Source: an uncultured Oscillospiraceae bacterium (GTDB lineage Bacteria > Bacillota_A > Clostridia > Oscillospirales > Oscillospiraceae). From it: a DNA stretch of 12,871 nucleotides. The stretch lies in assembly GCA_947631675.1 (NCBI GenBank), contig CANRMG010000035.1:1-12871 (forward strand), read 5' to 3'. The notes beneath the pieces were generated by a model. The model saw only the letters and a list, made by a program, of their open reading frames with translations, had not been told where the DNA came from and did no database searches. Shown piece by piece: positions 1 through 6,489 of this stretch. A program made the translations under genes and the position numbers. Position 1 is the first letter of the stretch; each line of letters starts with the position of its first letter.

Positions 1-847
1 GCTTTTCCCCGGTGCGCAGGTTTTCCGTGAGCTCCAGGTTCCGGCGGGTGGTGTAGTCAAGCTCCATGTACCGCCCCGGGCCGAACCGGTCCAGCCGGCG
101 GATATGGGAGATGTCGAACTTCTGCGTCTCGATGATGTAAGATAAAAGCGCCCCCGCCGCCAGCGTCTCGGCCGGGGTGATGACCTCGCCGAAGCGGTCG
201 TAGACGAGCTTGCGGCACACCTCGGGCTCAAAGCGGCCTGCCTCCTTTTCGGGCAGGCAGTCCAGCTTCTGCAAAAAGGCCGCTATGCCCTCGTCCTTCT
301 CCGCCCCGGCAGACAGCACCGCCTCCCGGGGAGAGAACCGCCCCAGCTCGTTCACCATGTGCCCGGCGGCCTCGGCGGAAAAGCCCTGCACGCAGAACTC
401 CCCCGTGGAGATGTCGCAGAAGGCCGCGGCCCCCTGGTCCCCCTCCAGCCACAGGGCGCAGAGATAGTTGCTCTTGCCCTCCTCCAGCATGGAACTGTCC
501 GTCACCGTGCCGGGGGTGATGATACGGATGACGCCCCGGTCCACCAGGCCCGTGGCGGCGGCGGGGTCCTCCAGCTGCTCGCATATGGCCACCTTGTACC
601 CCTTGGCGATGAGCCGGGCGATATAGGCCTCGCTGGAGTGGAAGGGCACGCCGCACATGGGGGTCTGCTCCTCCTCCGGCTTGCCCCGGTCCCGGGTGGT
701 CAGGGCCAGGTCCAGCTCCTTGGAGGCCAGCTTTGCGTCCTCGTCGAACATCTCGTAAAAATCGCCCAGGCGGAAAAAGAGCAGGCAATCGGGGCACTGC
801 TCTTTGATCTTGTAGTACTGCCGCTTCATGGGGGTCATCTCAGCCAT
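1..847 (-). CDS. mutS: DNA mismatch repair protein MutS, N-terminal part (runs off the window)
   Basis: MutS is the cytoplasmic ATPase that recognises base mismatches and small loops and then recruits MutL. The 282 visible codons start with MAEMTPMKRQYYKIKEQ and contain the mismatch-reading F-x-E motif (F30-Y31-E32 in RLGDFYEMF) and the domain I signature PMCGVPFH (63-70), followed by the connector domain. The core, clamp, ATPase and dimerisation parts lie beyond base 1, so about two thirds of a normal protein of roughly 860 residues is missing only because the window ends. The start is the ATG at 847-845, preceded by AGAGG with a 9-base spacer. The gene follows the FAH-family gene on the same strand after a 176-base structured spacer. 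I see no convincing promoter there, so transcription may come from the miaB side. The family call is secure. Confidence 0.97.
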   Translation of the reverse strand, partial: MAEMTPMKRQYYKIKEQCPDCLLFFRLGDFYEMFDEDAKLASKELDLALTTRDRGKPEEEQTPMCGVPFHSSEAYIARLIAKGYKVAICEQLEDPAAATGLVDRGVIRIITPGTVTDSSMLEEGKSNYLCALWLEGDQGAAAFCDISTGEFCVQGFSAEAAGHMVNELGRFSPREAVLSAGAEKDEGIAAFLQKLDCLPEKEAGRFEPEVCRKLVYDRFGEVITPAETLAAGALLSYIIETQKFDISHIRRLDRFGPGRYMELDYTTRRNLELTENLRTGEK

Positions 848-939
848 GATGCAAATCCTCTCTATCTACGTTGGGGTCCCCACGCGAGCCCAGCGCAGCG
901 GGTCGCGCGGGGAAAAGGAGAAGCCGCGGGCCACTCGAG

Positions 940-959
940 CTTTGCCGCCTGCGGCAAAG
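940..959. repeat. Perfect inverted repeat (9-bp stem, 2-base loop)
   Basis: CTTTGCCGC and GCGGCAAAG flank the dinucleotide CT; in RNA the closing pairs would open to a 7-8 bp stem with a 4-6 base loop. It lies in the spacer upstream of mutS. No T-tract follows on either strand, so a terminator role is unlikely. It may be the hairpin part of an interspersed repeat whose core is at 994-1012. Confidence 0.6.
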
Positions 960-993
960 GGAGACCTGGCTTGCGCGCTCCGACGCTCTGTCG

Positions 994-1012
994 GGCGAGG
1001 CCGCCCTGGCAC
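994..1012 (+). repeat. 19-base direct repeat, copy A
   Basis: The sequence GGCGAGGCCGCCCTGGCAC is identical to 4549-4567. Allowing one mismatch, the match extends two bases to the left (992-1012 against 4547-4567). Looser similarity (GGTT, T-rich, then CATG) may continue to the right. Both copies lie in the same orientation in non-coding DNA. Together they bracket the FAH-Nudix-GNAT-miaB segment. Confidence 0.7.
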
Positions 1013-1023
1013 CACGAAGGTTT

Positions 1024-1872
1024 TTACTTCACCATGTTCCTCAGCACGCCGATCTTCTCTATCTCGCACTCCACCACGTCGCCGGGCTTCAAAAACCTGG
1101 GCGGGTCCATGCCCATGCCCACCCCGGCAGGGGTGCCGGTTGCAATGATGGTGCCGGGCAGCAGCGTCATGCCGGCGCTGAGCTCCGCGATGGTGTCGGC
1201 GATAGAGGTGATGAGCGCGTCGGTCTGGGCGTTCTGGCGGGTCTCCCCGTTCACCCGGGCGGCGATATGCAGCGCCGGGGGGAAGGGGACCTCGTCGGCG
1301 GTGAGGATGCAGGGGCCCATGGGGGTGAAGCCGTCCAGACCCTTGCCGAAGTACCACTGCTTGTGGGCGGTCTGCAGCGTCCGGGCGGACACGTCGTTCA
1401 GCACCGTGTAGCCGAAGATATGCTCTCCCGCCTTTTCCTCAGGCACCTGCTTCGCCGTCGGGCCGATAATAACGGCCAGCTCCGCCTCATAGTCCAGCTT
1501 CTCCACCAGACCTGGATGGCTGTCGATGGGCCCCTCCGGGGCCACCGCCTCCGGCACCCGCTTGGAGAAATAGACGGCGATGGGCTTATCCTTGGCGAAA
1601 GCCTCGCTGTCGAAGCGGGCCGCCTCCTTGGCGTGGTCCACGTAGTTCATGCCCAGGCAAATGACGTCCTGCCGGGGCCGGGGGATGGGGGCCAGCAGCG
1701 CCACGCTGTCCAAGGCCGCCGCCGGGCCCTGCTCCGCCGCCTTCACCGCATCCAGCCCCGCCTCGATGGCGGATACCATGTCGGCGAAGGGCAGAGGCCG
1801 CACCGCCTTTTCGTCGGCGGTCAGCGTGCCGACCTTCTCTTTTCCTTTTTCCAGGTAGGTGACAAGTTTCAT
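1024..1872 (-). CDS. Fumarylacetoacetate hydrolase (FAH) family protein
   Basis: FAH-fold enzymes are cytoplasmic, metal-dependent hydrolases, decarboxylases or isomerases acting on keto-acids such as acylpyruvates or oxaloacetate. The 282-residue product has a short N-terminal domain (1-65) and then the complete FAH fold. It carries CLGMNYVDHAKEA (72-84), the metal ligands of the DYEAEL motif (E129 and E131), the third ligand in LNDVSAR (D160), KGLDGFTPMGP (177-187) and TGTPAGVGMGM (245-255). The start is the ATG at 1872-1870, because AGGAGG lies 7 bases upstream; it partly overlaps the Nudix stop codon. Translation from further upstream would lack this site. The gene is third after miaB in a tightly spaced string with the GNAT and Nudix genes. 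The family is clear; the substrate cannot be read from sequence, and FAHD1-like oxaloacetate decarboxylase or acylpyruvase is one possibility. Confidence 0.93.
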   Translation of the reverse strand: MKLVTYLEKGKEKVGTLTADEKAVRPLPFADMVSAIEAGLDAVKAAEQGPAAALDSVALLAPIPRPRQDVICLGMNYVDHAKEAARFDSEAFAKDKPIAVYFSKRVPEAVAPEGPIDSHPGLVEKLDYEAELAVIIGPTAKQVPEEKAGEHIFGYTVLNDVSARTLQTAHKQWYFGKGLDGFTPMGPCILTADEVPFPPALHIAARVNGETRQNAQTDALITSIADTIAELSAGMTLLPGTIIATGTPAGVGMGMDPPRFLKPGDVVECEIEKIGVLRNMVK

Positions 1873-1883
1873 GATCGTTCCTC

Positions 1884-2504
1884 CTAATCGAACCGCGTCG
1901 TCCAATGGGACGCGTCCTTGGCTTCAAAGCACATCCTGATCTGCTCAAAGGTGTTTCTGGTCTCCGACAGGGGCGGCAAGTCCGAAAGGGCAAAATAGCC
2001 GCTTTCCGTTGTCTCGGTGTTGGGCGTAAAATGCCCGCCGGTGACGTGACACAGCACGAACACCTTGCAGACCTTATAGACGTATTCCGGCCGGTTGTGC
2101 TTGTCCCGGTCCTGTACGGCGATGATGAGGTCGGCCACGGCGTCCAGCCCCGCCTCCTCCTTCACTTCCTTCACCGTGCCCTCCCCTATGGAGAGGCCCG
2201 CGTCCACCCAGCCGCCGGGCAGGGACCAGCTGCCGTCCAGCTCCCGGACCAGCAGGATCTTTCCGTCCCGGAAGATGGCCGCCCGGGTGTCCAGCTTCGG
2301 CGTCTGGTAGCCCTTCTCGCCGCAGAAAAGGTCCTTCACCTTCTCCGGGGAGATGTCCGCCTTATAGGCCACCATCTCCGCCGCGATGGCCCGGATGCGC
2401 TCATAGCGCTCCACGTCGAACCGGTTGTCCGTGTATTCCAATCCCGCCTGGGCCAGGGCCTGCAGCTCCACCGCCCAGTCCAGCCACGGCGATCTATCGT
2501 CCAT
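1884..2504 (-). CDS. Nudix hydrolase with N-terminal helical domain
   Basis: Nudix enzymes cleave nucleoside diphosphates linked to another moiety, often ADP-ribose or nucleotide sugars. The 206-residue product has an N-terminal helical region (about 1-65, with the pattern TDNRFDVERYERIR at 25-38) typical of a Firmicute subgroup, then the Nudix fold (about 70-185). The Nudix box starts at G98 in LPGGWVDAGL and ends in KEVKEEAGL (112-120). The consensus first Glu is replaced by L104 and the Arg by K112, while the metal-binding KEE core (E113, E116, E117) is intact. To my knowledge this variation is normal in this subgroup. The ATG at 2504 is chosen over a GTG at 2510 because GGAGG is 7 bases from the ATG but only 1 from the GTG. 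It begins 2 bases after the GNAT stop and ends 11 bases before the FAH start. The substrate is unknown. Confidence 0.92.
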   Translation of the reverse strand: MDDRSPWLDWAVELQALAQAGLEYTDNRFDVERYERIRAIAAEMVAYKADISPEKVKDLFCGEKGYQTPKLDTRAAIFRDGKILLVRELDGSWSLPGGWVDAGLSIGEGTVKEVKEEAGLDAVADLIIAVQDRDKHNRPEYVYKVCKVFVLCHVTGGHFTPNTETTESGYFALSDLPPLSETRNTFEQIRMCFEAKDASHWTTRFD

Positions 2505-2506
2505 GC

Positions 2507-3031
2507 TCACCCCTCCAGCCGCTTTTCCAGCAGCATCAGCCGTATCCCCTCCAGGCCGTTGAAGGTGCAGGGGGCCACGGAGATCTCCTCATAGCCCAGC
2601 TTATGGTACAGTCTTCTGGCGGCGGCGTTGCGCTCATTGGTGTCGATGCGAAGATATGGGCACCCGTGGGCCCGGGCGAAGTCCTCATAGTACCGGACGA
2701 AGGCGGTGGCCAGCCCCCGGCCACGGCCGGCGGGGTGGATGGCCAGGGTGTGCAGCACCATGACCTCTGCGTCCCGGGCGGGGTACCGCCAGGGCGCCCC
2801 GGCGTACACGTCCACTTGTATCTGGTTGATGACCCCGGTGCCCAGGATGGCGCCGTCCTCCTCCAGCACGTACAGGTCGTCCCGGGAAAGGGCCGCCTCC
2901 GCCGTGGCTCGGGTGGGGTAGATGGCCCGCTTCCACCCGGTGGTGGTCAGACCCGCCTCCTCGGCGTCGTGGACGGCGGCATACAGCGCCGTTACGGCAT
3001 CTGTGTCTTTTCGTGTTGCTTTTCGTATCAT
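2507..3031 (-). CDS. GNAT-family N-acetyltransferase
   Basis: GNAT enzymes transfer an acetyl group from acetyl-CoA to an amine of a small molecule or protein. The 174-residue product is of normal length and contains motif A with the pyrophosphate-binding loop: VLHTLAIHP (92-100) followed by GRGRGLA (102-108). It also has the later NAAARRLYHKLGY pattern (135-147) typical of the C-terminal half. The start ATG at 3031-3029 overlaps the miaB stop as ATGA, with GGAG about 7 bases upstream inside miaB, so translation is probably coupled to miaB. The next gene, Nudix, starts 2 bases after its stop. The substrate is not recognisable. RimI-type ribosomal protein acetylation is possible, but nothing specific supports it. 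Confidence 0.9.
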   Translation of the reverse strand: MIRKATRKDTDAVTALYAAVHDAEEAGLTTTGWKRAIYPTRATAEAALSRDDLYVLEEDGAILGTGVINQIQVDVYAGAPWRYPARDAEVMVLHTLAIHPAGRGRGLATAFVRYYEDFARAHGCPYLRIDTNERNAAARRLYHKLGYEEISVAPCTFNGLEGIRLMLLEKRLEG

Positions 3032-4449
3032 GCCAGCTCTCCATACAGCGCCCATGTGGTGCTGTCGGTGATCTTCACGTCCATGAACTGCCCCACCAGG
3101 GCCGGGTCCCCATTGAGGTGCACCAGCCGGCCGCCCTTGGTACGGCTGGAGAGGTTATAGGGCGTCTGCCCCGTCTCGCCGTCCACCAGCACCCGCACCG
3201 TCTGGCCCACATAGGCGGCGTGCTTCTCCCCGGATATGCGGTTGGATAGGTCCAGGAGCTTGTCGAACCACACCTGCTTCTCCGCCCGGGTCACCGGGTC
3301 CGGCATCTTCGCCGCCGGGGTGCCGGTGCGGGGGGAGAAGATGAAGGTGAACATGGCGTCGTACTTTACCTCCTCCACAAGGGAGAGAGTGTCGTTGAAA
3401 TCTTCCTCGGTCTCCCCGGGGAAGCCCACGATGATGTCCGTGGTCAGCACCAGGTCCGGCATGTATCTCCGCGCCGCGGCCACCTTTTCCAGATACGCCG
3501 CCCTATCGTAGTGCCGGTTCATCTCCTTGAGTATCCGGTCCGAGCCGGACTGGAGGGGCAGGTGGATGTGGTGGGCGCAGTGCCGGCTCTGGCCCATGAC
3601 CTTGAAGAGCTTTTCCGTGGCGTCCTTGGGGTGGCTGGTCATGAACCGCAGCACATAGTCGCCGGGTATCTTGTCAAGCTCTGCCAGCAGGTCCGGGAAG
3701 TCCACGCCCTCTTCCAGGCCCTTGCCGTAGCTGTTCACGTTCTGGCCCAGGAGGGTGATGTCCTTATATCCCGCCGCTACCAGTGCCTTCGCCTCGGCGA
3801 GGATGTCCGCCGGGCGGCGGCTCCGCTCCCGGCCCCGGACGTAGGGCACGATGCAGTAGGAGCAGAAGTTGTCGCAGCCGTTCATGATGGAAAGCCACGC
3901 CTTCACGGCGCTGTCCCGCTCCCGGGGCAAAGCTTCCGCCACCACGCCCTCCGAAGGCGCCGCGGCGATGAGCCGGCGCTTTCCGCCCCGTCGGTGCCGC
4001 CGCTCCATGACGGATAAGAGCAGCTCCGGGAACTGCCACACCTCGTGGGGGCCAAACACCAGGTCCACCACCTGATAGGAGTTTTTGATCTTCTCCCGCA
4101 TGGTCTCCTGCTGGGTCATGCACCCGCCCACGCACACGATGAGGTCGGGATTCTTCGCCTTTTTGTGGTTCAGGGCGCCCACATTGCCCAGCACCCGCTT
4201 TTCCGCGTGCTCCCGCACGGCGCAGGTGTTCACGGCGATGAGGTCGGCTCTGTCCTCGTCCCTCGTCAGCTCATAGCCGCACTGGACGAGCCAGCCCCGC
4301 AGTATCTCGCTGTCGGACTCGTTCTGCTGGCAGCCGTAGGTGTCCACCAGGGCATAGTGGGGCCGGTGGGCGATGAGCGTTTTTATTTTCTGGCAGTACT
4401 GCTCCTGCTGGAGCCGTTCCTGGGTGGTGATCTCCCGGCGCTGGTACAT
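3028..4449 (-). CDS. miaB: tRNA-2-methylthio-N6-dimethylallyladenosine synthase MiaB
   Basis: MiaB is a radical-SAM methylthiotransferase that adds the 2-methylthio group to i6A37 of tRNAs reading UNN codons. The 473-residue protein shows the expected three-part layout. The N-terminal UPF0004 domain carries the auxiliary-cluster cysteines C40 (TYGCQQNES), C76 (NTCAVRE) and C110 (GGCMTQQ). The radical-SAM domain carries CDNFCSYC (C192, C196, C199). A TRAM RNA-binding domain fills the last 70 or so residues. The ATG at 4449 has AAGGAG 6 bases upstream. Its substrate-making partner, miaA, lies about 2 kb away on the opposite strand behind mutL. The stop overlaps the GNAT start. A candidate promoter lies at 4593-4621, giving a leader of roughly 140 bases that includes a repeat copy. 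A short basic insert (RRHRRGGKRR, about 150-159) links domains one and two. Confidence 0.97.
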   Translation of the reverse strand: MYQRREITTQERLQQEQYCQKIKTLIAHRPHYALVDTYGCQQNESDSEILRGWLVQCGYELTRDEDRADLIAVNTCAVREHAEKRVLGNVGALNHKKAKNPDLIVCVGGCMTQQETMREKIKNSYQVVDLVFGPHEVWQFPELLLSVMERRHRRGGKRRLIAAAPSEGVVAEALPRERDSAVKAWLSIMNGCDNFCSYCIVPYVRGRERSRRPADILAEAKALVAAGYKDITLLGQNVNSYGKGLEEGVDFPDLLAELDKIPGDYVLRFMTSHPKDATEKLFKVMGQSRHCAHHIHLPLQSGSDRILKEMNRHYDRAAYLEKVAAARRYMPDLVLTTDIIVGFPGETEEDFNDTLSLVEEVKYDAMFTFIFSPRTGTPAAKMPDPVTRAEKQVWFDKLLDLSNRISGEKHAAYVGQTVRVLVDGETGQTPYNLSSRTKGGRLVHLNGDPALVGQFMDVKITDSTTWALYGELA

Positions 4450-4548
4450 AAAACTCTCCTTATATGCCTGCCGACGGGCGGCGAGAACCGGCAGTGTGCC
4501 GAATGCGGTTGGTGAGCGAAGCGAACTTTAGCAGTAGGCATACTACCA

Positions 4549-4567
4549 GGCGAGGCCGCCCTGGCAC
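4549..4567 (+). repeat. 19-base direct repeat, copy B
   Basis: This copy is identical to 994-1012 (GGCGAGGCCGCCCTGGCAC) and in the same orientation. It lies inside the predicted untranslated leader of miaB, just downstream of the miaB -10 element, so it would be transcribed as its complement. The two copies bracket 3.5 kb holding four genes. Confidence 0.7.
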
Positions 4568-4589
4568 TGGGTTCTTGATTACATGGCAC

Positions 4590-4618
4590 TTTATATTAAC
4601 ATTTTTCTGTGGTATAAT
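4590..4618 (+). promoter_or_regulatory. Candidate sigma-A promoter for mutL-miaA
   Basis: A perfect -10 hexamer TATAAT (4613-4618) carries an extended -10 TGG just before it (4610-4612). A 4-of-6 match to the -35 box, TTTATA (4590-4595), lies 17 bases upstream. Transcription would start near 4625, about 30 bases before the mutL start codon. The call rests on consensus matching. Confidence 0.75.
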
Positions 4619-4621
4619 CAA
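4593..4621 (-). promoter_or_regulatory. Candidate sigma-A promoter for miaB, overlapping the mutL promoter
   Basis: Read on the minus strand, TTGATT (4621-4616) is a -35 box with 4 of 6 matches. After exactly 17 bases comes TAATAT (4598-4593), also 4 of 6, preceded by TGT as an extended -10. The start site would be near 4586. The -35 of this promoter overlaps the -10 of the mutL promoter, and the reverse, so both cannot be occupied at once. It is weaker than the mutL promoter by consensus. Confidence 0.5.
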
Positions 4622-4654
4622 CGAAAAGTGTAGCATATGCGAAGGAGAACGGCT

Positions 4655-6487
4655 ATGGCAGTCATCAACCTTCTCTCCCCCCACGTGGCGGACATGATCG
4701 CCGCCGGCGAGGTGGTAGAGCGGCCCGGCAGCGTGGTGAAGGAGCTCATGGAGAATGCCCTGGACGCCGGGGCGAAAAACGTGACCGTGGAGCTTTCCGG
4801 CGGCGGGGCCACTTATATGCGCGTCACCGACGACGGCTGCGGCATGGCCCCGGACGACGCGGGCAACTGCTTTCTGCGCCACGCCACCTCGAAGCTCCAC
4901 GACGAGCACGGCCTGGAGGCCATCGAGACCATGGGCTTCCGGGGCGAGGCGCTGGCGGCCATCTCCGCCGTGAGCCGGGTGGAGCTTCTGACCCGCCGGC
5001 CCCAGGACAGCGAGGGCACCTACGTGTCCGTGGAGGCCGGAGACATCCAGGATATGCACGCCGCGGGCTGCCCCAAGGGCACCGTGTTCACCGTCCGGGA
5101 CATCTTCTACAACACCCCCGCGCGCCTCAAATTCATGAAGTCCGACCGGGCGGAGGGGGCTTTCTGCGTCCAGCAGGCGGCCCGGGTGGCCCTGGGCCGG
5201 CCGGACGTGTCCATCCGGTGCATAAAGGACGAGAAGGAAGAATTCTTCACCCCCGGGGACGGCCGCCCCGCATCGGCCCTGTACGCCATACTGGGCCGGG
5301 ACACGGCCCTTTCCATGCTCCCCGCGGAGGGGGAGAACGAAGGCGTGGCGGTGACCGGATTCATAAGCTCCCCCGCCGCCGGCCGGGGCAACCGGGCGAC
5401 GCAGTTTTTTTTCGTAAACGGCCGCGCCATCCGCTCCCAGAGCCTCCAGGCCGCCCTGGAGCAGGCCTATAAAAACACCCTGATGGTGGGGAAGTTCCCC
5501 GCCTGCGCCCTTTACATCACCCTGAGCCCCGGGGCGGTGGACGTGAACGTCCACCCCACGAAAAACGAGGTCAAATTCTCCTCAGAAAAGCGGGTGTTCG
5601 ACGCGGTATATTATAGCTGCGTCAGTGCCCTGCAGGGGGAGCGGGACACCCTGCAGATGAGCCTCTCCAAATCCACGGAGAAGAAGCTCGCCCCTCAGGA
5701 CCCGCCCCGGCAGGAAACGCCCAAAAAGGAGCCGCCCCGGCAGATGACCATGGACCTGCACAGCCCCCGCCACGGCTACGGCACCGGCGCGTCGGTGGTC
5801 TATGCCCCCCGGCCCGCCCCGGCGCCCACCCGCCGGCCGGCCTATGAGGCGCCTGTGCGCAAAGCGCCCACGCCTACGCCTGCGGCAGAGCCGGCCCCTG
5901 CCCCCGCGCCCGCGGCCAAGACAGAGGATGTCCCCGTCCGGGTGGCGGGGGAGGTGCTGCGCACCTACATCGTGGCCGAGCAGGGGGAGAAGATATATCT
6001 CATCGACAAACACGCCGCCCACGAGCGGATGAATTTCGATAGGCTGAAGGCCCAGGGCCATGAGATCATGGCCCAATCCCTTCTGGAGCCCCTGACCTGG
6101 CGGCCCGGCCCGGAGGACCGGGAGGCGCTGACGGAAAACGAAGAGCTCCTCCGGGACATGGGCTTTGAGTGGGAGCCCTACGGGGACGAGGACGTGGTGA
6201 TCCGGGCCGTGCCGGAGGGCATGGACCCGGCCCAGACCGTCCCCGCCCTGGAGGAGATATGCGAAAAGCTCCGCACCGGCGGGAAGGACCTGGCCCGGGA
6301 CGGGATCCTGCAGACCATCGCCTGCAAGGCCGCGGTGAAGGCGGGCTGGGACACCGACCCCCTGGAGCTGCAGGTCCTAGCGGAAAAGGTGGCCTCCGGC
6401 CAGATCAAATACTGCCCCCACGGCCGGCCCGTGGCCGTGACGCTCACCAAAAAGGAGCTGGACCGGCAGTTCGGCCGGATACAGTGA
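4655..6487 (+). CDS. mutL: DNA mismatch repair endonuclease MutL
   Basis: MutL is the GHKL ATPase that couples MutS mismatch recognition to strand incision. The 610-residue protein has the N-terminal ATPase motifs ELMENALDAGA (30-40), DDGCGM (59-64) and GFRGEALAAI (94-103). A Pro/Ala-rich linker (about 345-430) follows, then the C-terminal dimerisation and nuclease domain. The metal-binding endonuclease motif DKHAAHERMNFD (451-462) is present, with Asp in place of the final Glu of the usual DQHA(X)2E(X)4E pattern. CPHGRP (587-592) and a terminal FGRI complete the site. MutL therefore probably nicks DNA itself, as expected in bacteria lacking MutH. The ATG at 4655 is preferred over the in-frame ATG at 4637 because AGGAG (4643-4647) sits 7 bases before it and the family starts with MAVINLLSP-like sequence. 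miaA follows after 2 bases. Confidence 0.97.
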   Translation: MAVINLLSPHVADMIAAGEVVERPGSVVKELMENALDAGAKNVTVELSGGGATYMRVTDDGCGMAPDDAGNCFLRHATSKLHDEHGLEAIETMGFRGEALAAISAVSRVELLTRRPQDSEGTYVSVEAGDIQDMHAAGCPKGTVFTVRDIFYNTPARLKFMKSDRAEGAFCVQQAARVALGRPDVSIRCIKDEKEEFFTPGDGRPASALYAILGRDTALSMLPAEGENEGVAVTGFISSPAAGRGNRATQFFFVNGRAIRSQSLQAALEQAYKNTLMVGKFPACALYITLSPGAVDVNVHPTKNEVKFSSEKRVFDAVYYSCVSALQGERDTLQMSLSKSTEKKLAPQDPPRQETPKKEPPRQMTMDLHSPRHGYGTGASVVYAPRPAPAPTRRPAYEAPVRKAPTPTPAAEPAPAPAPAAKTEDVPVRVAGEVLRTYIVAEQGEKIYLIDKHAAHERMNFDRLKAQGHEIMAQSLLEPLTWRPGPEDREALTENEELLRDMGFEWEPYGDEDVVIRAVPEGMDPAQTVPALEEICEKLRTGGKDLARDGILQTIACKAAVKAGWDTDPLELQVLAEKVASGQIKYCPHGRPVAVTLTKKELDRQFGRIQ

Positions 6488-6489
6488 CT

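Larger units (their letters stand above)
848..1023. other. Structured spacer between the FAH-family gene and mutS
   Basis: This is 176 bases without a credible gene. It holds a perfect 9-bp inverted repeat (940-959), a 5-bp stem with a 5-base loop (CCGAC 980-984 with GTCGG 990-994), the short palindrome TGGGGTCCCCA (872-882) and one copy of a direct repeat (994-1012). It is too GC-rich for a recognisable sigma-A -10 element facing mutS. Neither long stem is followed by a T-run on either strand, so it is not a standard terminator. It looks like a decayed interspersed intergenic repeat. Only the palindromes and the shared core are directly visible. Confidence 0.5.
4450..4654. other. Divergent control region between miaB and mutL
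   Basis: This 205-base region separates two outward-reading operons. The miaB-proximal part (4450-4570) is GC-rich and holds a small stem (CGGCA 4489-4493 with TGCCG 4497-4501), short AGTA/TACT symmetry near 4533-4544 and a direct-repeat copy (4549-4567). The mutL-proximal part (4575-4630) changes abruptly to AT-rich DNA containing both promoters. No small gene with a credible ribosome binding site is visible. Confidence 0.7.

Noticed and set aside
940..959. Intrinsic terminator after the FAH gene
   Set aside because: The stem is good but no T-run follows on either strand.
359..1411. A 350-codon plus-strand open frame over mutS and the FAH gene
   Set aside because: It is antisense to two genes with clear catalytic motifs on the minus strand, and its composition is not protein-like.
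4637..4654. mutL start at ATG 4637
   Set aside because: The AGGAG at 4643-4647 lies downstream of it and is ideally placed for ATG 4655, where the family N-terminus starts.
4460..5554. A 364-codon minus-strand open frame across the mutL start
   Set aside because: It overlaps the MutL ATPase domain and the control region, shows no motifs and is a shadow of GC-rich codons.
5809..5925. Pro/Ala-rich GC repeat in mutL as an insertion
   Set aside because: It matches the normal position and composition of the variable MutL linker and keeps the frame.
6169..6489. Upstream extension of the miaA frame
   Set aside because: The extension lies inside mutL in another frame; the MiaA family N-terminus begins at 6490.
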